Source: Streptomyces sp. JB150
GTDB lineage: Bacteria > Actinomycetota > Actinomycetes > Streptomycetales > Streptomycetaceae
Direction of reading: 5' to 3'
Assembly (NCBI RefSeq): GCF_011193355.1
Contig: NZ_CP049780.1
Coordinates: 198,172 to 262,171, forward strand
Length of the DNA stretch: 64,000 bases
Of this stretch, positions 16,099 to 24,219 are shown in pieces. Positions within the stretch are counted from its first letter, which is position 1; the number at the start of each line of letters is the position of its first letter. A program made the translations under genes and the position numbers. The notes beneath the pieces were generated by a model. That model saw nothing but the letters and a program-made list of their open reading frames with translations, did not search any database and was not told where the DNA came from.

Positions 16099-17472
16099 TC
16101 AGCCGGTGGGGAAGCTGTCGGGGGTGCTGATACGGCTCTTGAGCAGGGTCCCGGACTCGGTCAGTACGCCGCTGCCGCTGTAGTCCGTGCCGTTGCAGGT
16201 GCCGGGCTTGAAGGCCGCGCTGCTCTCGTTGGCGTCGGAGTACGTCCAGTTCGCGTAGCTGATCTTCAGCTGGTCGAGCAGGTCCAGCCAGGCGGTGGTG
16301 CTCGCCCGGTCCATGGTGCCGCCGCCGGTGGCGGTCACCGTGCCGAACTCGGTGACGAACAGCGGCAGTTGCGTTGCGGCCCGGCTCACCGCGGCGCGGT
16401 AGTTGTCCTTGTGGCTCGCGGCGTAGAAGTGGAACGCGTACATGATGTTGGAGGCGTTGACCGGGTTGTTGACGACCTCGGTCTCGTTGGAGCCGTCCGA
16501 GACGCCCAGGGAGGACCAGCCGCGGGTGCCGACGATGATGACGGCGTCGGGGTCGGCGGCCCGGATCACCGGGATGACCTGCTCGGCGTAGCTCTTGATG
16601 GCCGTCCAGCTGACGCCGTTGGGTTCGTTGGCGATCTCGTAGATGACGTTCTTCTTGGCGGCGTTGCGGGCGGCGACGGACGCGAAGAACGTCTTGGCGC
16701 GGTCGAGGTTGTAGTTGGGGTCGCCCGGCGTCAGGGTGTGGAAGTCGATCAGGGCGTACATGCCGCGCGCCTCGGCCATGTCGACGAGGCTGTTGACGCG
16801 GCTGGTGAAGCCGGCCGGGTCGGTCTCATAGCCCTGCTCCTGCACGTACATGGCGATGCGGAACAGGTCGGACTTCCAGTCCTTCGCCAGCGCGTCCAGG
16901 GACGCGTTGTTGTAGCACTTGCTGAACCACTGGATGCCGTGGGTGCTCATGCCCCGCAGCTGGATGGGGCGGTTGTACTGGTTGCACAGGTGCACACCGC
17001 AGACGTGGAGCTGTCCGTTGACGGAGACGGGGGTGCCGTCACCCGGGTCCGGCGGGGGCTCCTCCTCGACGGAGCCGGTGCAGGCGACCCCGTTGAGCGT
17101 GAAGGCCGTGGGCTTGGGGTTGGCGCCCGTGAAGGAGCCGACGAAGCCCAGGTCGGCCGTCGCGCCGGTGGCCAGCGTGCGGTTCCAGTCGACGCCGGTG
17201 GCGCTGAGCGTGGAGCCCGACTGCGACCAGGTGGCGTTCCAGCCCTGGACGAGCTTCTGTCCGGCGTCCGGCAGGGCGAACTTGAGCGTCCATCCGCTGA
17301 CGGGGTCGCCCAGGTTGGTCACCTTCACTCCGGCCTGGAAGCCGCCCTGCCACTGGCTGGTGATCGTGTAGTCGACTCTGCAGCCGGTGGCGGCCGCCGC
17401 CTGGGGGCCGGCCAGCGCGGTCAGGCCCAAGGCCGTCGCGCAGGTCGCCAGTAAGGCCACTATGCGTTTCAC
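16099..17472 (-). CDS. Secreted endoglucanase, CBM2 plus GH5
   Basis: A 457-residue secreted cellulase. A signal peptide (about 1-29, 'LATCATALGLTALAGPQAAA') is followed by a CBM2 cellulose-binding module (about 30-130, with Cys at both ends and conserved Trp residues), an acidic Pro-rich linker (SVEEEPPPDPGDG), and a GH5 catalytic domain. The acid/base Glu is in 'IYEIANEPNG' and the nucleophile Glu in 'FVTEFGT'. GTG 17472 has a GAGAGG ribosome site with a 6-nt gap and puts the signal peptide at the start. A perfect CebR box lies 34 bp upstream of the start, so expression is expected to be induced by cellobiose or related oligosaccharides. Confidence 0.95.
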   Translation of the reverse strand: MKRIVALLATCATALGLTALAGPQAAAATGCRVDYTITSQWQGGFQAGVKVTNLGDPVSGWTLKFALPDAGQKLVQGWNATWSQSGSTLSATGVDWNRTLATGATADLGFVGSFTGANPKPTAFTLNGVACTGSVEEEPPPDPGDGTPVSVNGQLHVCGVHLCNQYNRPIQLRGMSTHGIQWFSKCYNNASLDALAKDWKSDLFRIAMYVQEQGYETDPAGFTSRVNSLVDMAEARGMYALIDFHTLTPGDPNYNLDRAKTFFASVAARNAAKKNVIYEIANEPNGVSWTAIKSYAEQVIPVIRAADPDAVIIVGTRGWSSLGVSDGSNETEVVNNPVNASNIMYAFHFYAASHKDNYRAAVSRAATQLPLFVTEFGTVTATGGGTMDRASTTAWLDLLDQLKISYANWTYSDANESSAAFKPGTCNGTDYSGSGVLTESGTLLKSRISTPDSFPTG

Positions 17473-17506
17473 AGCGTTCCTCTCGTGCGAAGGGGGAACG
17501 GTGCGA

Positions 17507-17520
17507 TGGGAGCGCTCCCA
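17507..17520. promoter_or_regulatory. CebR operator (perfect 14-bp palindrome)
   Basis: TGGGAGCGCTCCCA is the known consensus for the cellobiose-responsive repressor CebR of Streptomyces. It lies in the promoter region of the GH5 cellulase. Binding by CebR is established for this sequence in the genus; the gene for CebR itself is not in this window. Confidence 0.92.
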
Positions 17521-17733
17521 AAGCCCATCGGCCCGAGACCGTACACCGCCGCGCCGACGCGCGTACAGGCGTGGGACGGCACGAACGCTTCCTCCCGAAG
17601 TAAGCACGAGATCAGGCCAATCACCGCAGCCTCACCGTTCTCCCCTTGCCGGCGCTGGACGCTGCGTATATTTATGGCCGCCAACGACACAGGAATGCCG
17701 GACGCGTGAGGTCCGAGAGGACGGGGGAAGCCT

Positions 17734-18858
17734 GTGGAGTACGAGCGTCTCCTGGCCCGCATCATCTCGGGTCTGCTGATGGAACCGCGGCACCGGCGGA
17801 GCGTGGGCAGCAGGCTGCGGCGCAAGGGCGGTCCGCCGGTCATCGAGGTCGTGGGCCTGGACCGGACCCAGCAGAACGACCTCCTGTGGAAACTGCGCCA
17901 GACGTATTCCGGGCGGTTGCCGGTGAACGTGCCGGAGGTCCCGGTCGACAAGGGCGTGGCCGAGTCCTTCTGGTATCTGTCGACCCGCATGTCCGGCCTG
18001 AACGGCCCTCCGGGCCGCCGCCGTCCGGCCTTCCCCCGCTTCCATCTCGGGCTGCTCGCCCACACCTGGGCCGCCGACCACGCCGACCTCGGTCTGGACC
18101 GGCTGCAGCACGCGCACCGCGCCCTGGTGCGCCATCTGGGCAGCAGAGAGCAGGAGGAGGAGGCCGTCGGCCGCGAACAGCTGCTCCGCGAGCTGGAGCC
18201 GCCGCTGTCGGCGGGTGGCATGGTGGGCGCCGTGCTGGCGGTGCTGTCCACGGTGGTGCGCTTCCTGACCGGTCGTCCGCGGCCGGACCGGGTGGCCCTG
18301 CGGTGGTGGGGCCGGGCGCTGAGAGTGCCGAAGGGCGGCGCCTTCTCCAACCGGGAGGCGATCGCCATCCGCCTGTTCTACTTCTTCCGGCCGCGCCCGC
18401 CGCGCCCCGACGACCCGGACGAGGTCCGCGCGGAGGCCGCCCGTCAGGAGGCGTCGCGGGTGGCCAACCGGAACGAGTACCTCATCGCCGCCTTCCTCGC
18501 GGACATCGACGCGCAGTACGGCCTGCTGCGCCGGCTCAACCGGAACCAGCCCCCGCTGATGCTGCTCCAGGTGCACCACGCCGAGGGCCGGGCCGTGCTC
18601 GACACCTACCTCGCCGCCCACCGGACGCTGCGCCGTGTGGTGGGGCGGCGGACGATCACCCACCCGGTGGTGCTGGTGGTGAGCGACGACGACGCCGGCG
18701 CCCGGCTCGCGGCCGCTCCCCTGGACGAGCTCGAAAGCGTCCTCGACACCTGGGCGCTGCGCCTGGAGGGCGACGCGCGCGAGCGGAGGCTGGTGCGGGT
18801 GACGGTGCGGGGAACGGCAGCCGGGTCGCGGCCGGCCACGTCAGAGGAGGGTCAGTGA
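17734..18858 (+). CDS. Hypothetical protein coupled to a binding-protein-like gene
   Basis: A 374-residue protein that I do not recognise. GTG 17734 has a GGGGGAAG ribosome site. It has one clear hydrophobic stretch at about residues 160-180 ('GGMVGAVLAVLSTVVRFL'), several Arg-rich segments, and a C-terminal beta-strand pattern ('HPVVLVVSDDDAGARL'). No Walker motif is visible near the N-terminus, although 'PPVIEVVGLDRTQQNDLLWK' resembles the first strand of an NTPase without the P-loop. Its stop overlaps the next gene's GTG (GTGA, 18855-18858), so the two proteins probably act together. Confidence 0.7.
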   Translation: MEYERLLARIISGLLMEPRHRRSVGSRLRRKGGPPVIEVVGLDRTQQNDLLWKLRQTYSGRLPVNVPEVPVDKGVAESFWYLSTRMSGLNGPPGRRRPAFPRFHLGLLAHTWAADHADLGLDRLQHAHRALVRHLGSREQEEEAVGREQLLRELEPPLSAGGMVGAVLAVLSTVVRFLTGRPRPDRVALRWWGRALRVPKGGAFSNREAIAIRLFYFFRPRPPRPDDPDEVRAEAARQEASRVANRNEYLIAAFLADIDAQYGLLRRLNRNQPPLMLLQVHHAEGRAVLDTYLAAHRTLRRVVGRRTITHPVVLVVSDDDAGARLAAAPLDELESVLDTWALRLEGDARERRLVRVTVRGTAAGSRPATSEEGQ

Positions 18859-20462
18859 CAGACACTCCGGCCAGACCCGGCCCCGGCGCCGGCCCGGTGA
18901 CCCTGGCGGCCATGGCGGTGGGCGTGGTCCTCGCCCTGCTGGCCGCCTGGTACGTGTGGGACAGGTTCGGCCCCGAGGAGCCGGACCCGTGCGGGCCGGG
19001 CCTGACGACCGTCAACGGCGAGTGCATCGGCGTCAGCGACGGCGGCGGCAAGCCCTTCATGGACGACCTCGCCGCGGTGATGGCGCGGATCAAGGAGGAG
19101 AACGACCGGATCGACGGTCAGCCGCACGCCACGATCGCGTTGATGATCCCGATGACCTCCGACCACGAGGAGGTCAGGCGGCAGATCCTGCACGAGGTGC
19201 AGGGCGCGTACATCGCGCAGTACTTCGCCAACGGCGCCACCGCGGCCGAGAAGCGGAGCGGCGGCGAGCACCCGAAGATCCGCCTGGTGCTCGCCAACCC
19301 GGGCAAGAACCGTGACCAGTGGCGCCCGGTCGCCGACCGGCTCGCCGAGATGGCCCGGGACGAGAAGCACAACCTCCGTACCGTCTTCGGGTTCGACCTC
19401 AGCGTGGACGCGACGGCCGATGCCATCGCGTATCTGACGAAGGAGAAGAAGATCCCGGTCGTGGGCGGTCCGATCACCGGCGACGAGTTCACCGGCTTCC
19501 CGCTGTTCGCCCGGATCGCGCCCACCAACAGCGACCAGGCCAACGCGCTCGCGCACTTCGACAAGAGGCTGGACCTGGAACACGCCATCCTCGTCAAGGA
19601 CACCCGGCGCGACCCGTACAACGAGTCGCTGCTGCAGGCCTACGAGCGCAAGCTGCACAGGTCGCCGCACGAGCCGATGCCCTTCGAGTCCGAGGGCACG
19701 GACGTCGAGGGCGGTCTGTCCAGCGAGTTCAAGCGCATGGCCACGGACATCTGCGTGCTGCGGCCGCAGGTGAACACCGTCTACTTCGCGGGCCGCCCCG
19801 TCCATCTGCGGCAGTTCCTCAACGAGCTGGCCAGGAACCGCCCGTGCAAGCAGGAGCCGTTCACGGTGGTCAGCGGCTCCGGCGCGTCCACGCTGTACGC
19901 CGACGAGAAGCTGGACTGGGACGCGCTGCGCGGGCTGCAGGGCGACGGCGGCAGGTGGGAGGGCAAGGTGAGCGTCCTCTACACCTCCATCTCGCACCCC
20001 GACGGCTGGCTCAGCAAGCGGCCCGCGCCACCCCCGACCGGCGGCTCCCCGGAAGCGGTCCGTGAGCTGATGCGGCGCCTTAAGGCACCGCCTCCCGTGG
20101 GGCCGATCGGCCCCGCCGACATCTACGACTCCCGCACCGTCTCCGTGCACGACGCCGCCAAGACCGCCATCGCGGGCATCCGGCTGCACGCCGAGGGCCG
20201 GAAGAGCCACGACATCCCGACGCTGCGGGAGATCGGAACCGACTGGAACGCCCTGCGGGGCGTGCACAAGGTGGACGGCGCGAGCGGCTGGATCTGCATC
20301 GACAACCAGGGCAACGCCTACAACAAGGCCGTCGCCGTGGTCCGGCTCGATCCCGAAGTACGGGGCGAACAGCCGACGTTCGTGGGACTCGCCTGGCCGG
20401 AGAAGTCCCCGCCGCCCAAGGGCCAGGAGGGCAGCGGCGCCTGCCAGATCCCTCGCACCTGA
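18855..20462 (+). CDS. Membrane-anchored periplasmic-binding-protein-like receptor
   Basis: A 535-residue protein with a short cytoplasmic N-terminus, one membrane helix at about residues 14-36 ('LAAMAVGVVLALLAAWYVW') and a large extracytoplasmic part. The part from about residue 90 resembles type I periplasmic binding proteins of the branched-chain amino-acid (LivJ) kind: 'IALMIPMTSDHEEVRRQILH', 'KKIPVVGGPITGDEFTGFPL', 'ARIAPTNSDQANALAHF', 'PQVNTVYFAGRPVHLRQFL'. No permease or ATPase gene is nearby, so it is more likely a sensor or scaffold than a transporter component. It is translationally coupled to the preceding gene. Confidence 0.75.
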   Translation: MTDTPARPGPGAGPVTLAAMAVGVVLALLAAWYVWDRFGPEEPDPCGPGLTTVNGECIGVSDGGGKPFMDDLAAVMARIKEENDRIDGQPHATIALMIPMTSDHEEVRRQILHEVQGAYIAQYFANGATAAEKRSGGEHPKIRLVLANPGKNRDQWRPVADRLAEMARDEKHNLRTVFGFDLSVDATADAIAYLTKEKKIPVVGGPITGDEFTGFPLFARIAPTNSDQANALAHFDKRLDLEHAILVKDTRRDPYNESLLQAYERKLHRSPHEPMPFESEGTDVEGGLSSEFKRMATDICVLRPQVNTVYFAGRPVHLRQFLNELARNRPCKQEPFTVVSGSGASTLYADEKLDWDALRGLQGDGGRWEGKVSVLYTSISHPDGWLSKRPAPPPTGGSPEAVRELMRRLKAPPPVGPIGPADIYDSRTVSVHDAAKTAIAGIRLHAEGRKSHDIPTLREIGTDWNALRGVHKVDGASGWICIDNQGNAYNKAVAVVRLDPEVRGEQPTFVGLAWPEKSPPPKGQEGSGACQIPRT

Positions 20463-20543
20463 GGCGTCCTGGACCCGATCGACTCCTTCGTGAGCAGCCG
20501 CCGTTGGCGCGGCGAGGGCGGTTAACGCCCCGCGACGGGTGCC

Positions 20544-20580
20544 GGGGCCGCGACCGGTCCCCTGTTCCGGTCGCGGCCCC
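20544..20580. terminator. Hairpin terminator
   Basis: Perfect 14-bp stem (GGGGCCGCGACCGG with CCGGTCGCGGCCCC) and a 9-nt loop, located between the convergent binding-protein-like gene and the flavoprotein gene at 20603. Confidence 0.85.
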
Positions 20581-20602
20581 GCCGGCTCGGTGCCGAGGCG
20601 GG

Positions 20603-22009
20603 TCATGAGCCGCAGCAGCCGCCCGCCGGCGTCTCGCCGGTGCTCACCGCCGCTGCCGTGGGCGCGCCGAGCGGGACGAGGCGCGGCTCGGGCGCGGCGC
20701 AGCAACCGCCGTCGCTCTGCCGGGCGTCGGGGGCGTCGAACAGGCCGGCGCCGCCGCAGACCCCGGTCTCGGGGAGGGTGAGCTCCACCCGGTCGGCGGC
20801 GTCGAGGTCGCCGGCGAGGGCGGCGGCGACGGAGCGCACCTGCTCGTAGCCGGTCATGGCGAGGAAGGTGGGGGCGCGGCCGTAGGACTTCATGCCCACC
20901 AGGTAGAAACCCTGTTCGGGGTGGGAGAGTTCGCGGTGGCCGTGCGGGTAGACCGTGCCGCAGGAGTGCTGGTTCGGGTCGATCAGCGGGGCCAGCTCGA
21001 CCGGGGCCTCAAGGCGCTCGTCGAGCCTCAGGCGGATCTCGGAGAGGAAGGACAGGTCGGGACGGAACCCGGTCAGCACGATCACCTCGTCGACCGGCCG
21101 GAGCCGCCGGCCGTCCTCGCCCACGAGGACGAGTCGTCCGTCGCCGTCGCGTTCGATCGCCTCGGTGCGGAAGCCCGTGACCGCGTCGGCGTACCCGTCG
21201 TCGACGGCGGCCTTGGCCGCCAGGCCTAGGGCGCCGCGGGCGGGCAGCTGGTCGGCTTCGCCGCCGCCGAAGGTGGAGCCGGAGATGCCCCGGCGCAGGA
21301 TCCACACCGCCCTGGTGTCCGCGCCGTCCGCGCCGTCCTCGGACCTGGCCAGGTCGGCGAGGCCGGCGAGCGCGGTGAACGCGGAGGCGCCGGAGCCGAC
21401 GACCGCGGTGCGCTTGCCGGCGTACCGGGCGCGGACGGCGGGGTCGCGCAGGTCCGGGACGCGGTAGGTGACGCGGTCGGCCGCCGTCTTCTCGCCGAGC
21501 GCGGGCAGGCCGCTGCCGCCTGCCGGGGACGGGGTGGTCCAGGTGCCGGAGGCGTCGATCACCGCGCGGGCGAGGACGCGCTCCTCACGGCCGTCGGCGT
21601 GAGCGACGTGCACGACGAAGGGCTGGGCCTCGCGGCCGGCGTCGACGATCCGGTCGCGGCCGGCCCGGGAGACGCCGGTGACGGTGGCGCCGACGCGGAC
21701 GCGGTCGCCGAGGGCGTCGGCCAGCGGCTGAAGGTACCGCTCCGCCCAGTCGCCGCCGGTGGGGCAGGCCGCCGGATCGGGACGGGTCCAGCCGGTCGGG
21801 GCCAGCAGTTTCTCGGCGGCCGGGTCGACGACTTCGCCCCAGGTGGAGAACAGGCGCACATGCGCCCAGTCGCGCACCGCGGCACCCGCGACCGGACCGG
21901 CTTCCAGGACCAGCGGGGTGATGCCGCGGCCGGTCAGGTGGGCGGCGGCGGCCAGGCCGGTGGGTCCGGCGCCGATCACGACGACGGGGAGGTCGCTGGG
22001 GGTGGCCAT
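20603..22009 (-). CDS. Flavoprotein monooxygenase-like, Cys-rich tail, arsenic island
   Basis: A 468-residue FAD/NAD(P)-binding oxidoreductase. The FAD motif is 'VVVIGAGPTGLAAAAHLTGR' near residue 10 and the second Rossmann motif is 'KRTAVVGSGASAFTALAGL' near residue 200. It ends in a cysteine-rich tail with 'VCGGAG', 'GGCCAAP' and 'GGCCGS'; paired cysteines at the end are common in proteins that meet arsenicals. It is divergent from the first arsR gene, and an operator-like element lies between them. It is one of two flavin oxidoreductases in this arsenic island; a role in arsenic metabolism is inferred from position and the cysteine pairs. Confidence 0.85.
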   Translation of the reverse strand: MATPSDLPVVVIGAGPTGLAAAAHLTGRGITPLVLEAGPVAGAAVRDWAHVRLFSTWGEVVDPAAEKLLAPTGWTRPDPAACPTGGDWAERYLQPLADALGDRVRVGATVTGVSRAGRDRIVDAGREAQPFVVHVAHADGREERVLARAVIDASGTWTTPSPAGGSGLPALGEKTAADRVTYRVPDLRDPAVRARYAGKRTAVVGSGASAFTALAGLADLARSEDGADGADTRAVWILRRGISGSTFGGGEADQLPARGALGLAAKAAVDDGYADAVTGFRTEAIERDGDGRLVLVGEDGRRLRPVDEVIVLTGFRPDLSFLSEIRLRLDERLEAPVELAPLIDPNQHSCGTVYPHGHRELSHPEQGFYLVGMKSYGRAPTFLAMTGYEQVRSVAAALAGDLDAADRVELTLPETGVCGGAGLFDAPDARQSDGGCCAAPEPRLVPLGAPTAAAVSTGETPAGGCCGS

Positions 22010-22080
22010 GGTGGGTCCTTCCGCACGGGTTCTCTTACTTCGAGACCTGTCGATGTCTTGTGCTCACAGCCTGACACCTG

Positions 22081-22114
22081 TTTCGATGACCGTCAACATA
22101 GACAGACGTCGAAA
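22081..22114. promoter_or_regulatory. ArsR operator-like element 1
   Basis: TTCGA at the left and GTCGAA at the right are separated by a conserved core GTCAACATAG. The same 34-bp arrangement recurs at 22152-22185. This copy lies 72 bp upstream of the flavoprotein start on the minus strand. The inverted TTCGA/TCGAA ends fit a dimeric winged-helix repressor. Confidence 0.65.
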
Positions 22115-22151
22115 TCGAAGAACTGGGCAACCCCACCTCCTCGCCCACCTG

Positions 22152-22185
22152 CTTCGACGCGTGTCAACATAGGCACATGTCGAAT
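22152..22185. promoter_or_regulatory. ArsR operator-like element 2, covering the arsR start
   Basis: Second copy of the 34-bp element with core GTCAACATAG. Its right arm GTCGAA (22179-22184) overlaps the ATG of arsR at 22177, so the repressor would sit on its own translation start. No Shine-Dalgarno sequence precedes this ATG, which suggests a leaderless transcript. Confidence 0.65.
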
Positions 22186-22563
22186 ACGAGAGTGCTGCCG
22201 CTGCTGGATGCCCCCGACCGTGCGGCTGCCGACGGCGTGGTGCCGTGCTGCCCGCCGCTGACCGAGCGGCCGATGACCGCCGTGGAGGCGGAGGTGGCCG
22301 CGAGGATGTTCAAGGCGCTCGGCGACCCGGTGCGGCTGCGGCTGTTCTCCGCCGTGGCCTCCCACGAGGGCAGCGAGGCGTGCGTCTGCGACATCTCCGA
22401 CGTCGGCGTGTCCCAGCCCACCGTGTCCCACCACCTGAAGAAGCTCAAGGAGGCCGGGCTGCTCACCTCCGAGCGGCGCGGCACCTGGGTCTACTACCGG
22501 GTCGAGCCGTCCGTGCTCGCCGCGATGGGCAAGCTGCTGACGCTGCCGGCCGCAGCGGTCTGA
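22177..22563 (+). CDS. arsR: ArsR family arsenite-responsive repressor
   Basis: A 128-residue winged helix-turn-helix repressor. The recognition region is 'VSQPTVSHHLKKLKEAGLL'. Candidate As(III) ligands are Cys24-Cys25 in 'VVPCCPPL' and Cys69/Cys71 in 'EACVCDIS'. An N-terminal Cys pair plus a Cys in the DNA-binding helix is the three-sulfur arrangement described for Corynebacterium glutamicum ArsR. ATG 22177 is chosen although it lacks a ribosome site, because it lies inside a repeated operator and gives the usual length. It is followed 27 bp downstream by the ArsN1-like gene and is divergent from a flavoprotein gene. Confidence 0.93.
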   Translation: MSNTRVLPLLDAPDRAAADGVVPCCPPLTERPMTAVEAEVAARMFKALGDPVRLRLFSAVASHEGSEACVCDISDVGVSQPTVSHHLKKLKEAGLLTSERRGTWVYYRVEPSVLAAMGKLLTLPAAAV

Positions 22564-22590
22564 CGCGGGAGGACAGGAGAGGGGGAGCCG

Positions 22591-23100
22591 GTGAGCGCAC
22601 AGGCTGCGGGCACGCTCATCGTGCCGCTGACGGCGGACCACGCAGAGCAGGTGCTGGCCATCTACCAGGCGGGCATCGACGAGGGCGACGCCACGTTCGA
22701 GACCGCGGCTCCCGGCTGGGAGGCGTTCGACGCGGCGAAGCTGCCCGAGCACCGCTTCGCCGCCGTGGACGAACACGGCGGGGTGCTCGGCTGGGTGGCC
22801 GCGAGCCGCGTCTCCGACCGGTGCGCCTACGCCGGCGTGGTCGAGCACTCCGTGTACGTCCACCCGGCGGCCCGCGGCCGGGGCGTCGCCTCGGCGCTCC
22901 TCACGGCCCTGGTCGAGTCCACCGAACGGGCGGGGATCTGGACCATCCAGTCCGGCGTCTTCCCGGAGAACACGGCCAGCCTCGCCGTGCACGCGCGCGC
23001 CGGGTTCCGCGTCATCGGCACCCGCGAGCGCATCGGCCGCCACCACGGCCGCTGGCGTGACGTCGTACTCCTCGAACGCCGCAGCCCGGTGATCCACTGA
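22591..23100 (+). CDS. ArsN1-like GNAT (arsinothricin/phosphinothricin acetyltransferase family)
   Basis: A 169-residue acetyltransferase of the phosphinothricin acetyltransferase superfamily: 'AIYQAGIDEGDATFETAAP' at the start, 'HSVYVHPAARGRGVASALL' with the acetyl-CoA loop, and 'GFRVIGTRERIGRHHGRWRD' at the end. ArsN1 members in ars operons acetylate the organoarsenical antibiotic arsinothricin on its amino group. Its position in an arsR operon supports that assignment over a generic amino-acid acetylase. GTG 22591 has a GGGGGAG ribosome site. Substrate is not proven by sequence. Confidence 0.82.
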   Translation: MSAQAAGTLIVPLTADHAEQVLAIYQAGIDEGDATFETAAPGWEAFDAAKLPEHRFAAVDEHGGVLGWVAASRVSDRCAYAGVVEHSVYVHPAARGRGVASALLTALVESTERAGIWTIQSGVFPENTASLAVHARAGFRVIGTRERIGRHHGRWRDVVLLERRSPVIH

Positions 23101-23154
23101 GGTCCGCGCCGCCGGTCGCGGTGCTCGGCTGACGGCGGACGGCGCCTAAGCAGC

Positions 23155-24219
23155 TCAGCAGCTCAGCAGCCGCGCGATGTCCCGGGCGGCGTCCCGCGCG
23201 GGGCGCCCGGCACCGATCAGCGTGGCGGACGCCGGGCCGGTCCAGTCGCCGTAGCCGAGCAGGTGCAGACGGGGCTCGGCGACGGCACGGGTGCCGGAGA
23301 TCGCGATCCGGCCGCGCGGGCCGCGCAGGCCCAGAGGGGCGAGGTGGGCGAGCGCCGGCCGGAAGCCGGTGCACCAGATGACCGCGTCCGCGTCGGCGCG
23401 GCCGCCGTCGGCCCACTGGACGCCGGTGGCGGTGAGACGGGCGAACATCGGCCGCGCGGTGAGGAGTCCCGCGTCGCGGGCGGCGCGGACCGGCGGTACG
23501 GCGACGATGTCGCCGAGCGCGGCCACTCCCCCGGTGTCGGTGCGACCCTCGTCGAGGGCGCGGCGGCGGGCGGTGGCGACGTCGAACAGGACGCGGCCGT
23601 CGATGTCGTCGGCCAGGAACCGGGGCGGCCGCCGGGTCGCCCAGATCACCTCGACGTCGCCGGCCAGGGCGAGGTCGGCGGCGATCTGCGCGCCGGAGTT
23701 GCCGCCGCCGACCACGAGGACGCGCTGTCCGGCGAAGTCGGCGGGACGGCGGTAGTCCACCGTGTGCAGCTGCCGGCCGGAGAAGAGGGCGCGGCCCGGG
23801 ACGGCCGGGAGGAAGGGGCGCGACCAGGTGCCCGTCGCACTGACGACCGCGCGGGCCCGCCAGGTGCCCGCATCCGCTTCGACCAGCAGCCGTTCGCCGT
23901 CGCGGCGTACGGCCTCGACGCGGATGCCGTGCTGAACGGGCAGGTCGTAGCGCTTCTCGTAGTCGGCCAGGTACTCCACGACGTGCCCGGCGTCCGGGTA
24001 GGTCTCGCCGGGCCGGGCCGGCATGAGGCGGCCCGGCAGCGACGAGTGGGCGGCCGGTGAGAACAGGCGCAGCGAGTCCCACATGTGCTGCCAGGCTCCG
24101 CCCGGTGCCGGGTCGGCGTCCAGCACGACGAAGTCCAGCCCCTGGCGGCGCAGGTGGTAGCCGGCGGCGAGTCCCGCCTGGCCGCCGCCGGCCACCACCA
24201 CGTCCACGCGGGGCGTCAT
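23155..24219 (-). CDS. arsO: ArsO-like flavin-containing monooxygenase
   Basis: A 354-residue flavoprotein of the kind named ArsO in Streptomyces arsenic clusters. The FAD site is 'VVVAGGGQAGLAAGYHLRRQ' near residue 6, the NADPH site 'VLVVGGGNSGAQIAADLAL' near residue 168, and between them 'FSGRQLHTVDYRRP' matches the FxGxxxHxxxY fingerprint of flavin monooxygenases. The product may oxidise trivalent arsenicals, but the reaction is not established. Its ATG overlaps the acr3 stop (ATGA, 24216-24219), so it is co-translated with the efflux pump. Confidence 0.85.
   Translation of the reverse strand: MTPRVDVVVAGGGQAGLAAGYHLRRQGLDFVVLDADPAPGGAWQHMWDSLRLFSPAAHSSLPGRLMPARPGETYPDAGHVVEYLADYEKRYDLPVQHGIRVEAVRRDGERLLVEADAGTWRARAVVSATGTWSRPFLPAVPGRALFSGRQLHTVDYRRPADFAGQRVLVVGGGNSGAQIAADLALAGDVEVIWATRRPPRFLADDIDGRVLFDVATARRRALDEGRTDTGGVAALGDIVAVPPVRAARDAGLLTARPMFARLTATGVQWADGGRADADAVIWCTGFRPALAHLAPLGLRGPRGRIAISGTRAVAEPRLHLLGYGDWTGPASATLIGAGRPARDAARDIARLLSC

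Noticed and set aside
18852..20705. Long minus-strand frame antisense to the binding-protein-like gene
   Set aside because: Composition is that of an antisense shadow, with no start signal and no domain.
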